This document shows positions 1 through 10,459 of a DNA stretch of 64,000 bases, piece by piece. Numbering within the stretch: the stretch's first letter is position 1; every line of letters starts with the position of its first letter. The notes below the pieces were generated by a model. That model was given only the letters and a program-made list of their open reading frames with translations. It did no database searches and was not told where the DNA came from. Position numbers and translations under genes: made by a program. The DNA lies in contig JANFNE010000020.1 of the NCBI GenBank assembly GCA_024867545.1, positions 310,001-374,000 of the forward strand. Reading direction: 5' to 3'. Origin of the DNA: Phytopythium helicoides. Its lineage: Eukaryota; Oomycota; Peronosporomycetes; Pythiales; Pythiaceae.

Positions 1-1248
1 TGACGAACACAAAGGGACTCGAGTCGCTCATTGGTCTCGAACAGCTTGACATCTCTGAAAATCTAATTGAATAGTGCGGTCGGGGAGCAGTCTATTGGGC
101 TTTGAAAGGTGCCATGTGCTAACATTGTCGGTGCATGTCGAATATTAGTGCGGACGCATTGCGACCACTATCGCTAAACCAGAATCTAACCCACTTGATT
201 CTGCGAGGAAACCCCATCAGCTTTAAAGCGGACTATAGAGTGCTGATGCTTGATATGGTCCCGAGCGTACTCATGCTCGACGACAAGAAGATCCGCGCGA
301 CGACCAGGAACCGAGCCCCGGAGGGTCCTTTCGCGAAGTCCCTATCATATTGTGCGCTGCGTTTTACCTAACTTACCGCTATTATCTTACTGATATATAC
401 ATTGTATACAGCTCGGATTTACGACGACAAGAAGCTCTTCGTGATCCGAAAACCGCCCCGCCGGCACCCAGGAACACGAGCGCAAGTTGTGTTACCAGGA
501 GATGCGACCACTGCCTACGATGGCACATTATTCTTGCGTCCAGCTAGTGACTCGATTCAAGAAAAGCTGCGAGGGTCGCACGAGAGTGCCATTGTACAAA
601 GAGATGACGACTTTCTCATGTGCCCTCCACCTGCACCATCGCCGTCATCTATGGTAGCCATGTCAAACTCACCGTGCAAGCAGCCCCTATCCTCTGGGCC
701 GTATATAAGTTTATATGAGCGGTTAGCCCAATCAAGTGGCATGCAGCTGAAATCCAATGCCCCTCCAAGCCGCCCCATTGTTGATATTAAGCCAATACCG
801 TCAGCTAGCGCGAAATGCAAAATTGAAGGCACCTCCAAAAAGTCCGGACATGCTAATTCCCCTCCAACATTGAAGTCACCAACCGCAGCTCTTTCAAAGA
901 AAGATCGTGCTCAAACATCGTCGTCTCGGTCACCTCGAGGTATTCAATAACACTTGTTGTAATTTCTCTTCAGATTGGCTAATCCTAGCTATGGTTTTCG
1001 TAGGTGCCGTCGCATCGAGAGGAAGACAAACGCAACTTTCTCCAACCAATCAGGATACTGTTCACGTGGTCGAAGACTCTAGGTCAGTGAAACTGATGCC
1101 CAGCGCTGCACCTCTAAACGAGAAGCAACGAAACGTGCTTAACGTGATCAACAATCTTATTCAACATAAGCGGCAGACGATTCAGACGCTAGGCCGCCAG
1201 CCTCCCCCACCTCGAGCACGAGGGCTTATCAGCAATGCAGCTAGTTGA
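1..1248 (+). CDS. Leucine-rich-repeat protein, 3' part
   Basis: The gene runs in from the left edge. I read four exons: <1..73, 149..351, 412..939 and 1004..1248. Introns are 75, 60 and 64 nt, and phases agree at every junction. Exon 1 encodes an LRR unit (LESLIGLEQLDISENLIE) and exon 2 another (NLTHLILRGNPI), followed by a cap-like stretch ending in MLDDKKI. The remaining roughly 250 residues are Ser/Pro-rich and low in complexity, without a domain I know. LRR proteins with such a cap are often cytoskeletal or ciliary scaffolds, but this cannot be decided from the fragment. The 3' end faces the TFIIIC gene, with about 75 bp between stop codons. The LRR call is firm; the exact function is unknown. 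Confidence 0.75.
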
Positions 1249-1323
1249 ATTGAACTCTTCAGAAATAAAGCGAGCTACTCATCCATTCGTTCGTAACGAC
1301 CTCGAGGTTTCTTTATTGACCGA

Positions 1324-4300
1324 TTAGGATATCTGACCGTCAACCTCGGCATCACAAGCCGCAGCCCCAAGCAACTCAATGCAGTTCACACACGGAAAGT
1401 AGTGCAGCTGCTCAGTTGTGTGGTCATAGTACCGCAAGTCGCCAAGCGCGACCACTTCGATGCTTTCAGCATCCTCACGAACACGCTGCTGAGGCGAAAC
1501 TGTCCCAATATCGAAGAGAGAATTGTGTCGACGGGGTGCACAAGCCCGATGTAGGCGGCAGTACACAACATCGTCAGCGACGAGCTCCTCAAGTAACGAT
1601 CGGAGGTCTTGGAGACCCACCAGCTTCCTCAACTTCTGGTGCAATGAACAGTCTGGAATGCCAGGGGTCTCGAGCAGAATGTTGACTATCTTGAGCTTTA
1701 AACCAAGTGCTGCACGATCGTTTGTGGATCCATCTAAATGCATCCAGGGACGCGCAACGATGCTGGCATTCTTGTCGAACAGGAACTGTATCTTGTCGCT
1801 CCCAGTGTCACGTGAGACCCGGTAGGGGCGCAACATCCACATTTCTGCAAACCGCTTGAGAACAAAGCGAACATCATCATATCCGTTCACTTCAACAACA
1901 TCGCCCTTGCGGATCATCAAACTCAACTCACGCTGCAATGTCACTCGCAACGTCCGGCTCGAACCAGGCAACTTTTTCACTAGTTCCAAAAGCGAAGCAC
2001 CTGCCTGCTCAGCTGCTGACAACACACTTGTTATCAACTCCTTGATTGCTTTTGATGGCCGCATCTGGCTTAAAGGGCTTCGTGCAGACCGGTAGGCATC
2101 TGGGCACATTGAAAAGGCTTGGGTATCTTTCACGCTAGCCAAAACTAAGTCATCATCGACAAGGTGAAACCTCGACTTGACGACCCAATAATCCCGCAAA
2201 AAGTCTTCAGGCGATACACCACCGCATTTGCGCCACAAGTGACCCGCTAGCCCCTTGACAGGCTCGTGCGCATTATCAACAGCTTCACAGTTGGGTGAGT
2301 CTGCACCGGATCGTTCAGGAGTCATCGTCACTTGTCCCGTCACTGTGGCTGCTAGCTCCACAGCGATGTGACTGGGTGTGGCATTAGGCTCAATCTCGTG
2401 CTCAAAGAAGGCTGTCGTGCTGTCGGCCAGTACTTCCTCTTCCCGCGCGTTTTCTTCGAGAAAAGACAAGTGCTCCGCAGCCCGGCAAAACAAACTCATA
2501 GGGTAACGGGTTGTTCGCTGCCCTTCCATGCTAAACACTCTCGAGTGCAGTTGAAATCCTCGCTCTTTCAAGTCTTTGCCTTCTGTCAGCCCTCTTGATT
2601 TCCGTGTGATTAACTCCGCGAGCCACAAATATCGCCAGACGAGTTTTACCTCACTTTCTGTCCACCGACTGATAAGCATATCCGCAAGTACAGCGTAGTA
2701 TGTTGACTGCTCATGAAGAATTACTTGGAGAGCACGACACAGAAGTGCGGTGAGACGTGGACTCGACGTGATAGCGACTTCCTCATGGAATGCTCCACTT
2801 GGGTTCTCCATGTGTGTGATGGTCGACTTCGTTCGCTCGATTCGTGCCTTGAACACAGGGGCCTCCATGAGCTCCTTGACACGGAGCATACAATCGTTCT
2901 TCCCTTTGCCAAGCTCTTTAGAGAATTTCTTCCAAGAGATGAGAGACCGGGTCAAAGATGTTGTTCGAAAGGCCACGCGCTCGTCTCTCTTTTGAAGCGC
3001 CAATGGGATATCAATAAACCATTGATAGGACATATTGTCAATGTATAAGTCCATGAGCCGCAGATCGTCTTCAAGGGTCCACTTCGAGGCACGGAAGCTG
3101 ATCTTGACGTGGCCGTTTCGCCGGATGGAGTTTGTTGGAGCCTCACTGCGCTCGACAAAAGTCACGGTAGACATCAACCCCATCTCGTTTTTTAGCAGCT
3201 TGCGCCGCTTCTGAAGTGCTGATTCGCGGACTAATCTTGTTGACGGGTTCTGGAAACGCTTACGCTTCAAAGATCGCAACGGACCTGATGCTGCTGCTTC
3301 TGCTTTGGCGCGAGCGCTGCTGTTTTCGGCAGTTGTTGTTGCCTTCGGCACCCATGCCTTAAATACGTGAACGTTGTGGTCCTTCAGTGGAGCCGATCGG
3401 ACCATTTCACCTTGAAGATCAACACTAATGCCTTCACCATTAGACGCCTTACGCCCTAATAGAGCACCCTCAACACTTAGAAACCGAAGTGCCTTCCAAT
3501 AATCCTCAGCGTCTTCAACTCCATCAAAGTGGAACTCAAGCGGGACTTCGCCCGAAAAATGGTCGCTCCGGCTCTTTCCATTGAACGTCGGAGCATATAC
3601 GTAGCTATCTGGTGTTGGAAGCTCGTCCATGACTTCGGAGCCCCTCTTGACCGAAATGCGAGCGTGCATTGTCACCTCAAACATCCCACCCGAGAGAGTT
3701 GCGAAGGCAACTTTCGATACCGTTGAATCAAAATCATCTGTTGACTGGAACATGCCTAGCAAGTCCTGAGATTCGCGATTGACGACTTTGAGTAATCTCA
3801 GCTCAATGAGAATTCGCAGCATCTTGGAAAAGCGATCGGACTCTAAACCTCGAATTTTGTGGGCAAGCTGTCCCGGTAATGCGTCCCAGGACTTTCCACT
3901 GGTGATAACTGCCTTGACCGTTGATTCTTCTACGTCCGTTAAGAGTTCACAAATCCCAACGAGCTGGACATACTCTGCCACAGAGATCAGGTCGAGAAAT
4001 TCTTTCAGTACAAAAGCTCGTGATGCGATTGTGTCATGGCTGCTGTCGCTGGAACTTGTCACGGTCTCGCTAGGGTCATCGTGCACTTTAAACACGTCAT
4101 CTCGTCGAGATCGACTAGTGTGGTTCAACAGAAGGAGGTGCAGCACTCGACAACGGTACATAATCCCGTAAAACATCCCGAGCATTCGACTTTGCTTATG
4201 AAGCTTGCCGTGGTGAACCCTAGCCACCTTGTAAGACGCTGCGGTATATTGAATCACTTGTTGAGGTTGCCTCGTTTGAGCTGCATCCTCCGCCGGAGTG

Positions 4301-6597
4301 GAGCGATTTCCTCTCCTCCTCTGACTCATAACCACATAGTTTTCGGTACTAAGGTGGCGATCATCCTTTCCCAGATATTTTTGCTGTTGCTCTTTGACGT
4401 ACAAGTCGACAAACTTACGAATTGCTGCTCGATCGCGTTGACACCCTGGCAAAGCCACACACTTGACCACTCGGAATCGCTTTTGAAGTACTTGCTTTGG
4501 TGGTAGCGTGATATCAACGCTCACGATGGCTCCTTCCGACTCAAGATCGTCCAGAATTCGACGTACAGAACGAATGTCAACAAGCCCTCGATCACTTCCG
4601 AGCTGCTCAGGCGTTCGTTCCAGCTCAATTAACCCTGACCGAAGCTGGTGAATCGACACAATTTTATCGCGTTGAGTACGGGCTAGAATATACTCCCGCC
4701 TCTTCTCGGCAGTGGAGGCGCGCACAACCCCTCGTACAGCGTCTCGAATAGTACCCGTCTGGCCGGATACCGTGGAAACCTCAGATCCTTCGTCTGGAAT
4801 GGATTTATCCTCCAGCGCAGCACACGTCTCGGCGCGTTTTGCAGATGCGTTAGGAGCAAACATGCGGTACATCGTGCTTTTTCCAAGGACTACCTGTTCG
4901 ACCGAGATATTGTAGTTTGAAATCAAGCCTTGTGCTAACTTGTACGGCAGCTTGAAAGTCGGCACGCCAAGTATATCGCGGAGTTCTGGCACGGTTGCGC
5001 CAGCGTCTTGGCGATCTTGAATTGCTTCGTACAGCTGTTCCACAATGCCCTGCTCGATGATGGGGCCACTGGTACCTGAGTCTACGCCTCTTTGGCCTGC
5101 ACCAGATCGCTTCGAACTTCGATCTACTAGCCGGACACACCAAAGTTTCCTGCCAATGTTATCAGTTCCAGTGTTGCACCGCGCCATGAACAATTGCAGT
5201 GGAAAAGTTGGGTTCGTATCCATCTGATGAAGGAAGTAACTTCGGAGCTGCTCTTGGTGACGCTTCCCGTACCCAAGCTCGCGACCAATATCTGCGAACA
5301 CACAAGTTTTTGTTCCACGTGCCTGTAACATCTCCACAATGGCTAATGCCAGACGGTCCTTTGGAAATGCATCCCGTTCAATCACGGCATCAGGAGAAAT
5401 CATGGACGGGTGGAACCGCGTAGCAAATCGTGCCAAGTGGACGATGTTAAACCGTCGGCGCTCCGATGTAATAATGTTCTTGGAGACGTAATTTAGAGCC
5501 ACCAGCATGTCCAATAAATAGTGTAGTTTGCGGGCATCTCCAAAGAGACCAGTACTTGCCAGAGTTGCAGCATTCTCTCCGCGCTCACGCGCTCGTCCAA
5601 CTAGTTCGAGCAGATCGTACTGGGGGGATATTGTCTCGATAGAGCTTGGGTCCACAACACCTAAATATTTAAGTCTGAGCTCTTGGCTGGCGACAACACC
5701 CAAAACACCTTCCGGGCTACTTGCAATCGCGTCTGCGTAGCTCAACCCCATGACATCAACTTCTTCGCCTAATCGAAAGCCACGTGGACTCTGGAACACC
5801 CACAACGCTTTGTCTGCTAAAGAGTCTGGCTCGCGCTTGACAGTCGCATTCACCGTGCTTGGCGTCAAAGGATCACCTGCTAGTAAAGTATGAGTAGTGG
5901 CATCGTCCTGCCCTCGCACTTCACTTGGTATTCGAGGTAAACGCTCGGCGTGTTGCCGTCGCGCATCTGCACACTTGTCCTCGCTAGAGATCGTTCCGTC
6001 ACTCCACTTGCGCTTTCTCTTCTTGTGTTCTCCGTCTCCAGCCTCTTCCGTTGCGTCACTCTCTGTGGCGTCGGACAACCTCCGCCTCCGCTCTGCCTGC
6101 GCAGCAATCCTCCTCATCGACGGAAGAACAGCGTGCCGCTGGTGGCTCTTCGTTCGGCGTCCAGAGTCCTCCGTCGCCGACTCGGCCTGCAGCAGGGTCG
6201 TGACCCACTTGCGCTTGCGCCTCGCTCGCGGCGTGGCTGGCGAAGACGGCGTCGTATCCGCAACCGCCGTCGCCGCAGAGTTTTGGTTGCGCCGCGCGCT
6301 CTCAGCAGCGACCGCCGCCCGCGCCAGCGGATGCAGGATGTGGAAGCTGAGCTGCTGCTGGGCGTCGAGCGCGCGCAGCACTTGCCACGCGAACTCTCTG
6401 TACCTGCGGTCGGCGCGCGCGTCCACGAGGTCGAACAGGTCACGCACGGGCACGCCGCAGCGGCCCTCGAGTGCGATCTCCTCCAGGCAGCGCGCCACGA
6501 AGCGCGGCATGGGCGGCAGCGGCGCCGCCATGCTGCTGTGTTGCTGTGTTGCCGCTTCCAGTCGTGCTATTTGCGCTGTCAGCGCAGGGGAAATCAT
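1324..6597 (-). CDS. GTF3C1: TFIIIC subunit 1 homologue (B-block binding)
   Basis: Single open frame of about 1757 aa. The first ATG is at 6597; the codon further upstream at 6609 is TTG. TFIIIC binds the B block of tRNA-type promoters and recruits TFIIIB and RNA polymerase III. The N-terminal part starts with a winged-helix-like segment (near residues 25-95: RFVARCLEEIALEG). A basic, NLS-like Ser/Arg/Lys-rich stretch follows. Around residues 330-470 lies the B-block-type segment with FNIVHLARFATRFHPSM and ELGYGKRHQEQLRSYF. Around residue 1150 a Myb/SANT-like helix set appears (WTLEDDLRLMDLYI). Length and layout fit the largest TFIIIC subunit of plants and animals. It is divergent from exportin-4 across about 130 bp. 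A paralogue begins at 62596 on the other strand. Confidence 0.8.
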   Translation of the reverse strand: MISPALTAQIARLEAATQQHSSMAAPLPPMPRFVARCLEEIALEGRCGVPVRDLFDLVDARADRRYREFAWQVLRALDAQQQLSFHILHPLARAAVAAESARRNQNSAATAVADTTPSSPATPRARRKRKWVTTLLQAESATEDSGRRTKSHQRHAVLPSMRRIAAQAERRRRLSDATESDATEEAGDGEHKKRKRKWSDGTISSEDKCADARRQHAERLPRIPSEVRGQDDATTHTLLAGDPLTPSTVNATVKREPDSLADKALWVFQSPRGFRLGEEVDVMGLSYADAIASSPEGVLGVVASQELRLKYLGVVDPSSIETISPQYDLLELVGRARERGENAATLASTGLFGDARKLHYLLDMLVALNYVSKNIITSERRRFNIVHLARFATRFHPSMISPDAVIERDAFPKDRLALAIVEMLQARGTKTCVFADIGRELGYGKRHQEQLRSYFLHQMDTNPTFPLQLFMARCNTGTDNIGRKLWCVRLVDRSSKRSGAGQRGVDSGTSGPIIEQGIVEQLYEAIQDRQDAGATVPELRDILGVPTFKLPYKLAQGLISNYNISVEQVVLGKSTMYRMFAPNASAKRAETCAALEDKSIPDEGSEVSTVSGQTGTIRDAVRGVVRASTAEKRREYILARTQRDKIVSIHQLRSGLIELERTPEQLGSDRGLVDIRSVRRILDDLESEGAIVSVDITLPPKQVLQKRFRVVKCVALPGCQRDRAAIRKFVDLYVKEQQQKYLGKDDRHLSTENYVVMSQRRRGNRSTPAEDAAQTRQPQQVIQYTAASYKVARVHHGKLHKQSRMLGMFYGIMYRCRVLHLLLLNHTSRSRRDDVFKVHDDPSETVTSSSDSSHDTIASRAFVLKEFLDLISVAEYVQLVGICELLTDVEESTVKAVITSGKSWDALPGQLAHKIRGLESDRFSKMLRILIELRLLKVVNRESQDLLGMFQSTDDFDSTVSKVAFATLSGGMFEVTMHARISVKRGSEVMDELPTPDSYVYAPTFNGKSRSDHFSGEVPLEFHFDGVEDAEDYWKALRFLSVEGALLGRKASNGEGISVDLQGEMVRSAPLKDHNVHVFKAWVPKATTTAENSSARAKAEAAASGPLRSLKRKRFQNPSTRLVRESALQKRRKLLKNEMGLMSTVTFVERSEAPTNSIRRNGHVKISFRASKWTLEDDLRLMDLYIDNMSYQWFIDIPLALQKRDERVAFRTTSLTRSLISWKKFSKELGKGKNDCMLRVKELMEAPVFKARIERTKSTITHMENPSGAFHEEVAITSSPRLTALLCRALQVILHEQSTYYAVLADMLISRWTESEVKLVWRYLWLAELITRKSRGLTEGKDLKERGFQLHSRVFSMEGQRTTRYPMSLFCRAAEHLSFLEENAREEEVLADSTTAFFEHEIEPNATPSHIAVELAATVTGQVTMTPERSGADSPNCEAVDNAHEPVKGLAGHLWRKCGGVSPEDFLRDYWVVKSRFHLVDDDLVLASVKDTQAFSMCPDAYRSARSPLSQMRPSKAIKELITSVLSAAEQAGASLLELVKKLPGSSRTLRVTLQRELSLMIRKGDVVEVNGYDDVRFVLKRFAEMWMLRPYRVSRDTGSDKIQFLFDKNASIVARPWMHLDGSTNDRAALGLKLKIVNILLETPGIPDCSLHQKLRKLVGLQDLRSLLEELVADDVVYCRLHRACAPRRHNSLFDIGTVSPQQRVREDAESIEVVALGDLRYYDHTTEQLHYFPCVNCIELLGAAACDAEVDGQIS

Positions 6598-6730
6598 CTT
6601 TTCCGCCAATCAATCACACGTAAAAGTTGATATCGTGTCCCGGATTGGCTGAAATGCGGAGATACCCGCTTTTCCACCAGTCATTTCTCGTCTCGAAGCG
6701 TACTTTCTCCGAGTGGCAACCGAGCGATCG
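6598..6730. promoter_or_regulatory. Divergent promoter, TFIIIC1 / XPO4
   Basis: This 133-bp stretch separates the two start codons and must hold both promoters. It contains a CCAAT pentamer at 6606-6610 and an inverted one (ATTGG) at 6644-6648. A pyrimidine-rich TCATTTCT at about 6681 resembles the oomycete initiator type. Site calls are by eye only. Confidence 0.4.
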
Positions 6731-9700
6731 ATGGAGGCGCTGCAGGCGGCGTGCCTCGCGGTGCACGCACCGCCCTCGGGCCCCGACGGCGAGCGTCGCC
6801 GCGCAGAGGCAGAGGCCGTGCTGGAGCACTTCAAGCGCAGCCCCAGCGCGCTGCCGGACGCCATGGCGCTGCTGCGCGCGCGCGATCCGCCGGCGCTGCC
6901 TGTGGTGCAGTTCCACTGCGTGGCGACGGTGCGCGAGGTGACTCTCAAGAAGTGGTCGCTGCTGGGCGTGCAGGACAAGGCGCAGGCGCTGGACTTCCTC
7001 ATGCAGATGCTCTACGAGCGCTACGCAGAACTGCCGCGCTTCGTGGCCGGCGCGGCGCTGCAGACCGTCGTGCTGCTCATGAAGCGCGGCTGGCTCGACC
7101 GCGCGCAGCCCGAGCGAGATGCCATCATCCAGCAGATGGGACAGATGCTGCTCGCACAGAGCGACTCTGGCGTTGTCAACAGCGTCACCACACGACTCAT
7201 TGCCGCGAAGTGGCTGCTTGCGTTTGTGACTGAGTTCTCCTCAGCTTCGCGAGCCAGCGCGATGCACCAGCCAATCGAGTTTCATACCAAGACTCGCCGA
7301 GTGCTCGAGAAGCAAGGCCTCAAGGAGCTGTTGGGTTTCGCGATTCTGCTGCTCGAAGACTCTATTAGAAGCACAACTATGTCGACAGCTGGGCCTGCCG
7401 AGGGTGGAGCTGCAGAGGTCCCAGCAGAGCAGCTTGAGCTACTGGAGACAGCGTTCCTCTTATGCATCGAAATTCTCAACTGGAACTTTGTTGACAATCG
7501 AGCTGGAAACCTTGCATGGAGCTTGAGCTCTTCATTAGACAAGGGAGACGAGAGCCGGCCTGTGATCACTCCGCAGGAATCCTGGCGCCCGGTGCTGGTG
7601 CGACCGGAACTCATTCACTCCGCATTCAACACATACGCCTTCTTTCGCAACCTTGGCACCAAGAACGAAACGCTTCTTCACTTAGCTCGCCAATTTTTAA
7701 TTCTGCTCGCGTCGTTGCAAGGTCCGATCTTCGCGCGGAAAGAGGAGCAGGTCAGCTTTCTGTGTGAGACCTTCCGTGGTGTAACCGAGATCATTAGACA
7801 TCCTTTTCTCGACATGATTTCGAAGACTGACTACGCTGGATTTGAGATTGCGACGCGTGAAATGATCGACTGCTGCCAGCTTTTCTTTCGGCTGGCCAAC
7901 AATATTGGTCTCAAAGCTCTCGTCCACGCACCTGCGCAAATGTTCCAGACATTCCTTGAAGAACTATCTGGCCTCTCTTGCAAACTTCTTCAGTCTGCGC
8001 TTCAGAGGATTCAGCGGCACTTGCGAACAAACCCTGGCGATACGGTGGATGATTTGTGGGAACTCGAAGGTGTAGAAGTTTTGCTTGATGCATGGGTCTC
8101 GCTGTCTGCAGACTCTTTGCTTGATGGATCTGCAGAAGCGCCACCGAACGAGGTCGAGGCGATCTCTGCCATGATTAGCAAGTACTCGTCACCTGTAATT
8201 CAACTATATCTTCAAACCCAGTTGGAGCTGAGCGCAGTCGAGGCTCTCGCTGAACAGAACGAAGAGGAAGACGTGGATGATGATTCAGCAAGTGGATCAC
8301 GGGAGCAGTTTGAACTGGCAGCTGCACTTGCCCGCATGAGTGCAGCTGAAACTGGAGCACTCCTACTGCACTTATTCGAGACTCTGATGGCTGGAATCCA
8401 ACAAGCGTTGGCGGATCTAAACGGCCAGGATTCAATGTCGCCAGCCCTTTCGCAGCTGTTTGAGAAGCTCCACTTTGTTATCTTGTTCGCGGGGTTGTTC
8501 CTTGCTGACGACTATGCGGGCGAGCGTCCTAGTATTCCTTCAAGGATTCATGCTACAATGCAAGGCGTTCCCGTTAGTGCCGAACCTCCAGTCATTGTCA
8601 AGCTGATTGTGCTCGTGATGAGTCAGCTTGTGGAGTTTGAAGCTTCTCGAATTGCTCGTAACTCAGCAAGTGACACTATCAGTCCGTTTGTGTCGGAGCA
8701 GTTGTTCAGTACGATTACACGACTGTCTGCGACGTACCTCGCACCTGACACTTTAAACCATGAGGGCGAGATCGCACCAGCTCTTCTCAGCGTGTTTGGT
8801 TATAAGAAGGGAGGCCGCGCCGAGGAACTTGTTCACTTTTTGATTCAGCAATCGACTACGTACTTGCTACACTGGCCAACACAGCCTGTCGTCATGCAGA
8901 ATCTGATGGAATTTTTGTTGGTGCTGTCAAACACCAGAGCGATCAGCTGTGTATTGGGCGCCCCGATGTGGCAAACACTTGTGCAAGCAAATGCGTCTGC
9001 AGGGACGTTTATTACTGCTACAGCGGGAGCTGATCCCCTGCATGTAGCTGTCGCGCGAATTCCTTGTAACTTGCGTGGGCAGCTCACAGAAGCTTTGTGC
9101 CGCGCTGCCATGACGTCAGACAACAATGACACCAAAACACTGTGCTTTCAATCAATCAGTCGACCTGTCGAAGGTCGCTTACAGCAATTGATCGGTCTTC
9201 CACACTTCGAGTCGAAGCAAACCACAAACGATGTTCGTGTTCAGGAAGAGCTGAAGTTGATTTTGGAGTTGTATTCAGGAATCGCGCGTTCTGCTGAGTC
9301 GTACGTATCTTTGCATTCCGACTCGTAGTCATCAATACTCTCTAACATTGTTTGGTACCCTTGTTCGCTGCAGGACTAGTCACGGATTGATCGCTGGCTT
9401 CAGCTTGCCAGTCCTTCCTGTCATTGTCAAGATCTTCCACATGTTCCATGGCGACTCACAGATTGTGACGAGCATTCTCAGCTTCTTCTGCCTACTGGTC
9501 GAGGCACAAATCTGCTACTTGACTCCTCGAGACGCTCTTCAAGTGTACTCGTCGTGCAATGAGCTTATTACGGGCTACTGCCGACACAATTTGGGAAAGA
9601 AAAGTGTGCTAGGTGATGCCGAGGAGGAGAGCTATGCAGATTTGCTAGCCTTGCTCCAGCTCCTGTCGCACTTGGTATCAAAAGATTTTATTGATTTCTC

Positions 9701-10394
9701 GGACCACACAGCAGAGCAAGCCGAAGTCGACCACGCGAGCAGTGTGGTATCGGATGTCGTGTTTTCGGGGCTGAGCCGAGTCATACCTCTCATGACAGAG
9801 CAGCTGCTTCAGTACCCCAGCCTTAGCAAGCAGTACTTTACGCTTATTTCGTACATGGTCGAAGTCTACGCAGAGAAGCTTTCTTCGCTTCCTACAAATT
9901 TGTTTGGTATGTTGCTGCATTCGTTGCTCTTCGGGATGCGTCACGTGCAAATTGAGGTTGTGCGCTACAGTTTCCAAGCTGTTGGGGAGCTTGCAAGCTA
10001 CCACTGGAAGGCGCGGCAGAAGAAGGAAGCAGGACTGGAGACTCATCGCGCTGCGAACCCGGATATCTTCGTCCACTTCATCCGCTGCATCTTCCGCATG
10101 GCTCTATTTGAAGATTTCAACCCCGTAGTTCTGGACTACTGCGCGAGTGCGCTGTACCCACTTATTTTGATTGAGCAGTCTCGTTACTTCTCGATTGCAG
10201 AAGAGATCAGCAACGATCAACCAGACCCCGCCAGCCAGCAGCGCCTTATGGCCGCATTCGGTGAGCTCACCCAATTTGTATCGGCTGCTGATATTGCAAT
10301 GGGCACGGCAACGACCCGTAAGTTCCGCATGCAGTTCAAGAGCAATTTGTATGCGTTCGTCGCGGACGCGCGTGGTTTTATCCAGATGAAGTAA
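6731..10394 (+). CDS. XPO4: Exportin-4 homologue
   Basis: Two exons, 6731..9300 and 9374..10394, with a 73-nt intron (GTACGT...CTGCAG) give about 1196 aa, close to the roughly 1150 aa of animal exportin-4. Exportin-4 is an importin-beta family HEAT-repeat carrier that exports cargo from the nucleus with Ran-GTP. The N-terminal importin-type segment (AEAVLEHFKRSP; later FHCVATVREVTLKKW) is present. The segments LLAFVTEFSS and FNTYAFFRNLGTKNETLLH are strongly typical of XPO4, as is the late helix pair near LPVLPVIVKIFHMFHGDSQI. The ATG at 6731 is the first in frame; the open frame extends to a GTG at 6713. It is divergent from TFIIIC1 and convergent with kinase K1, about 65 bp away. Confidence 0.88.
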
Positions 10395-10459
10395 CGCGCA
10401 AAATGAAACGGAAGTCACAACTCAATTTTGTAGATTAATGTTGCTAACAATTCAAAGTT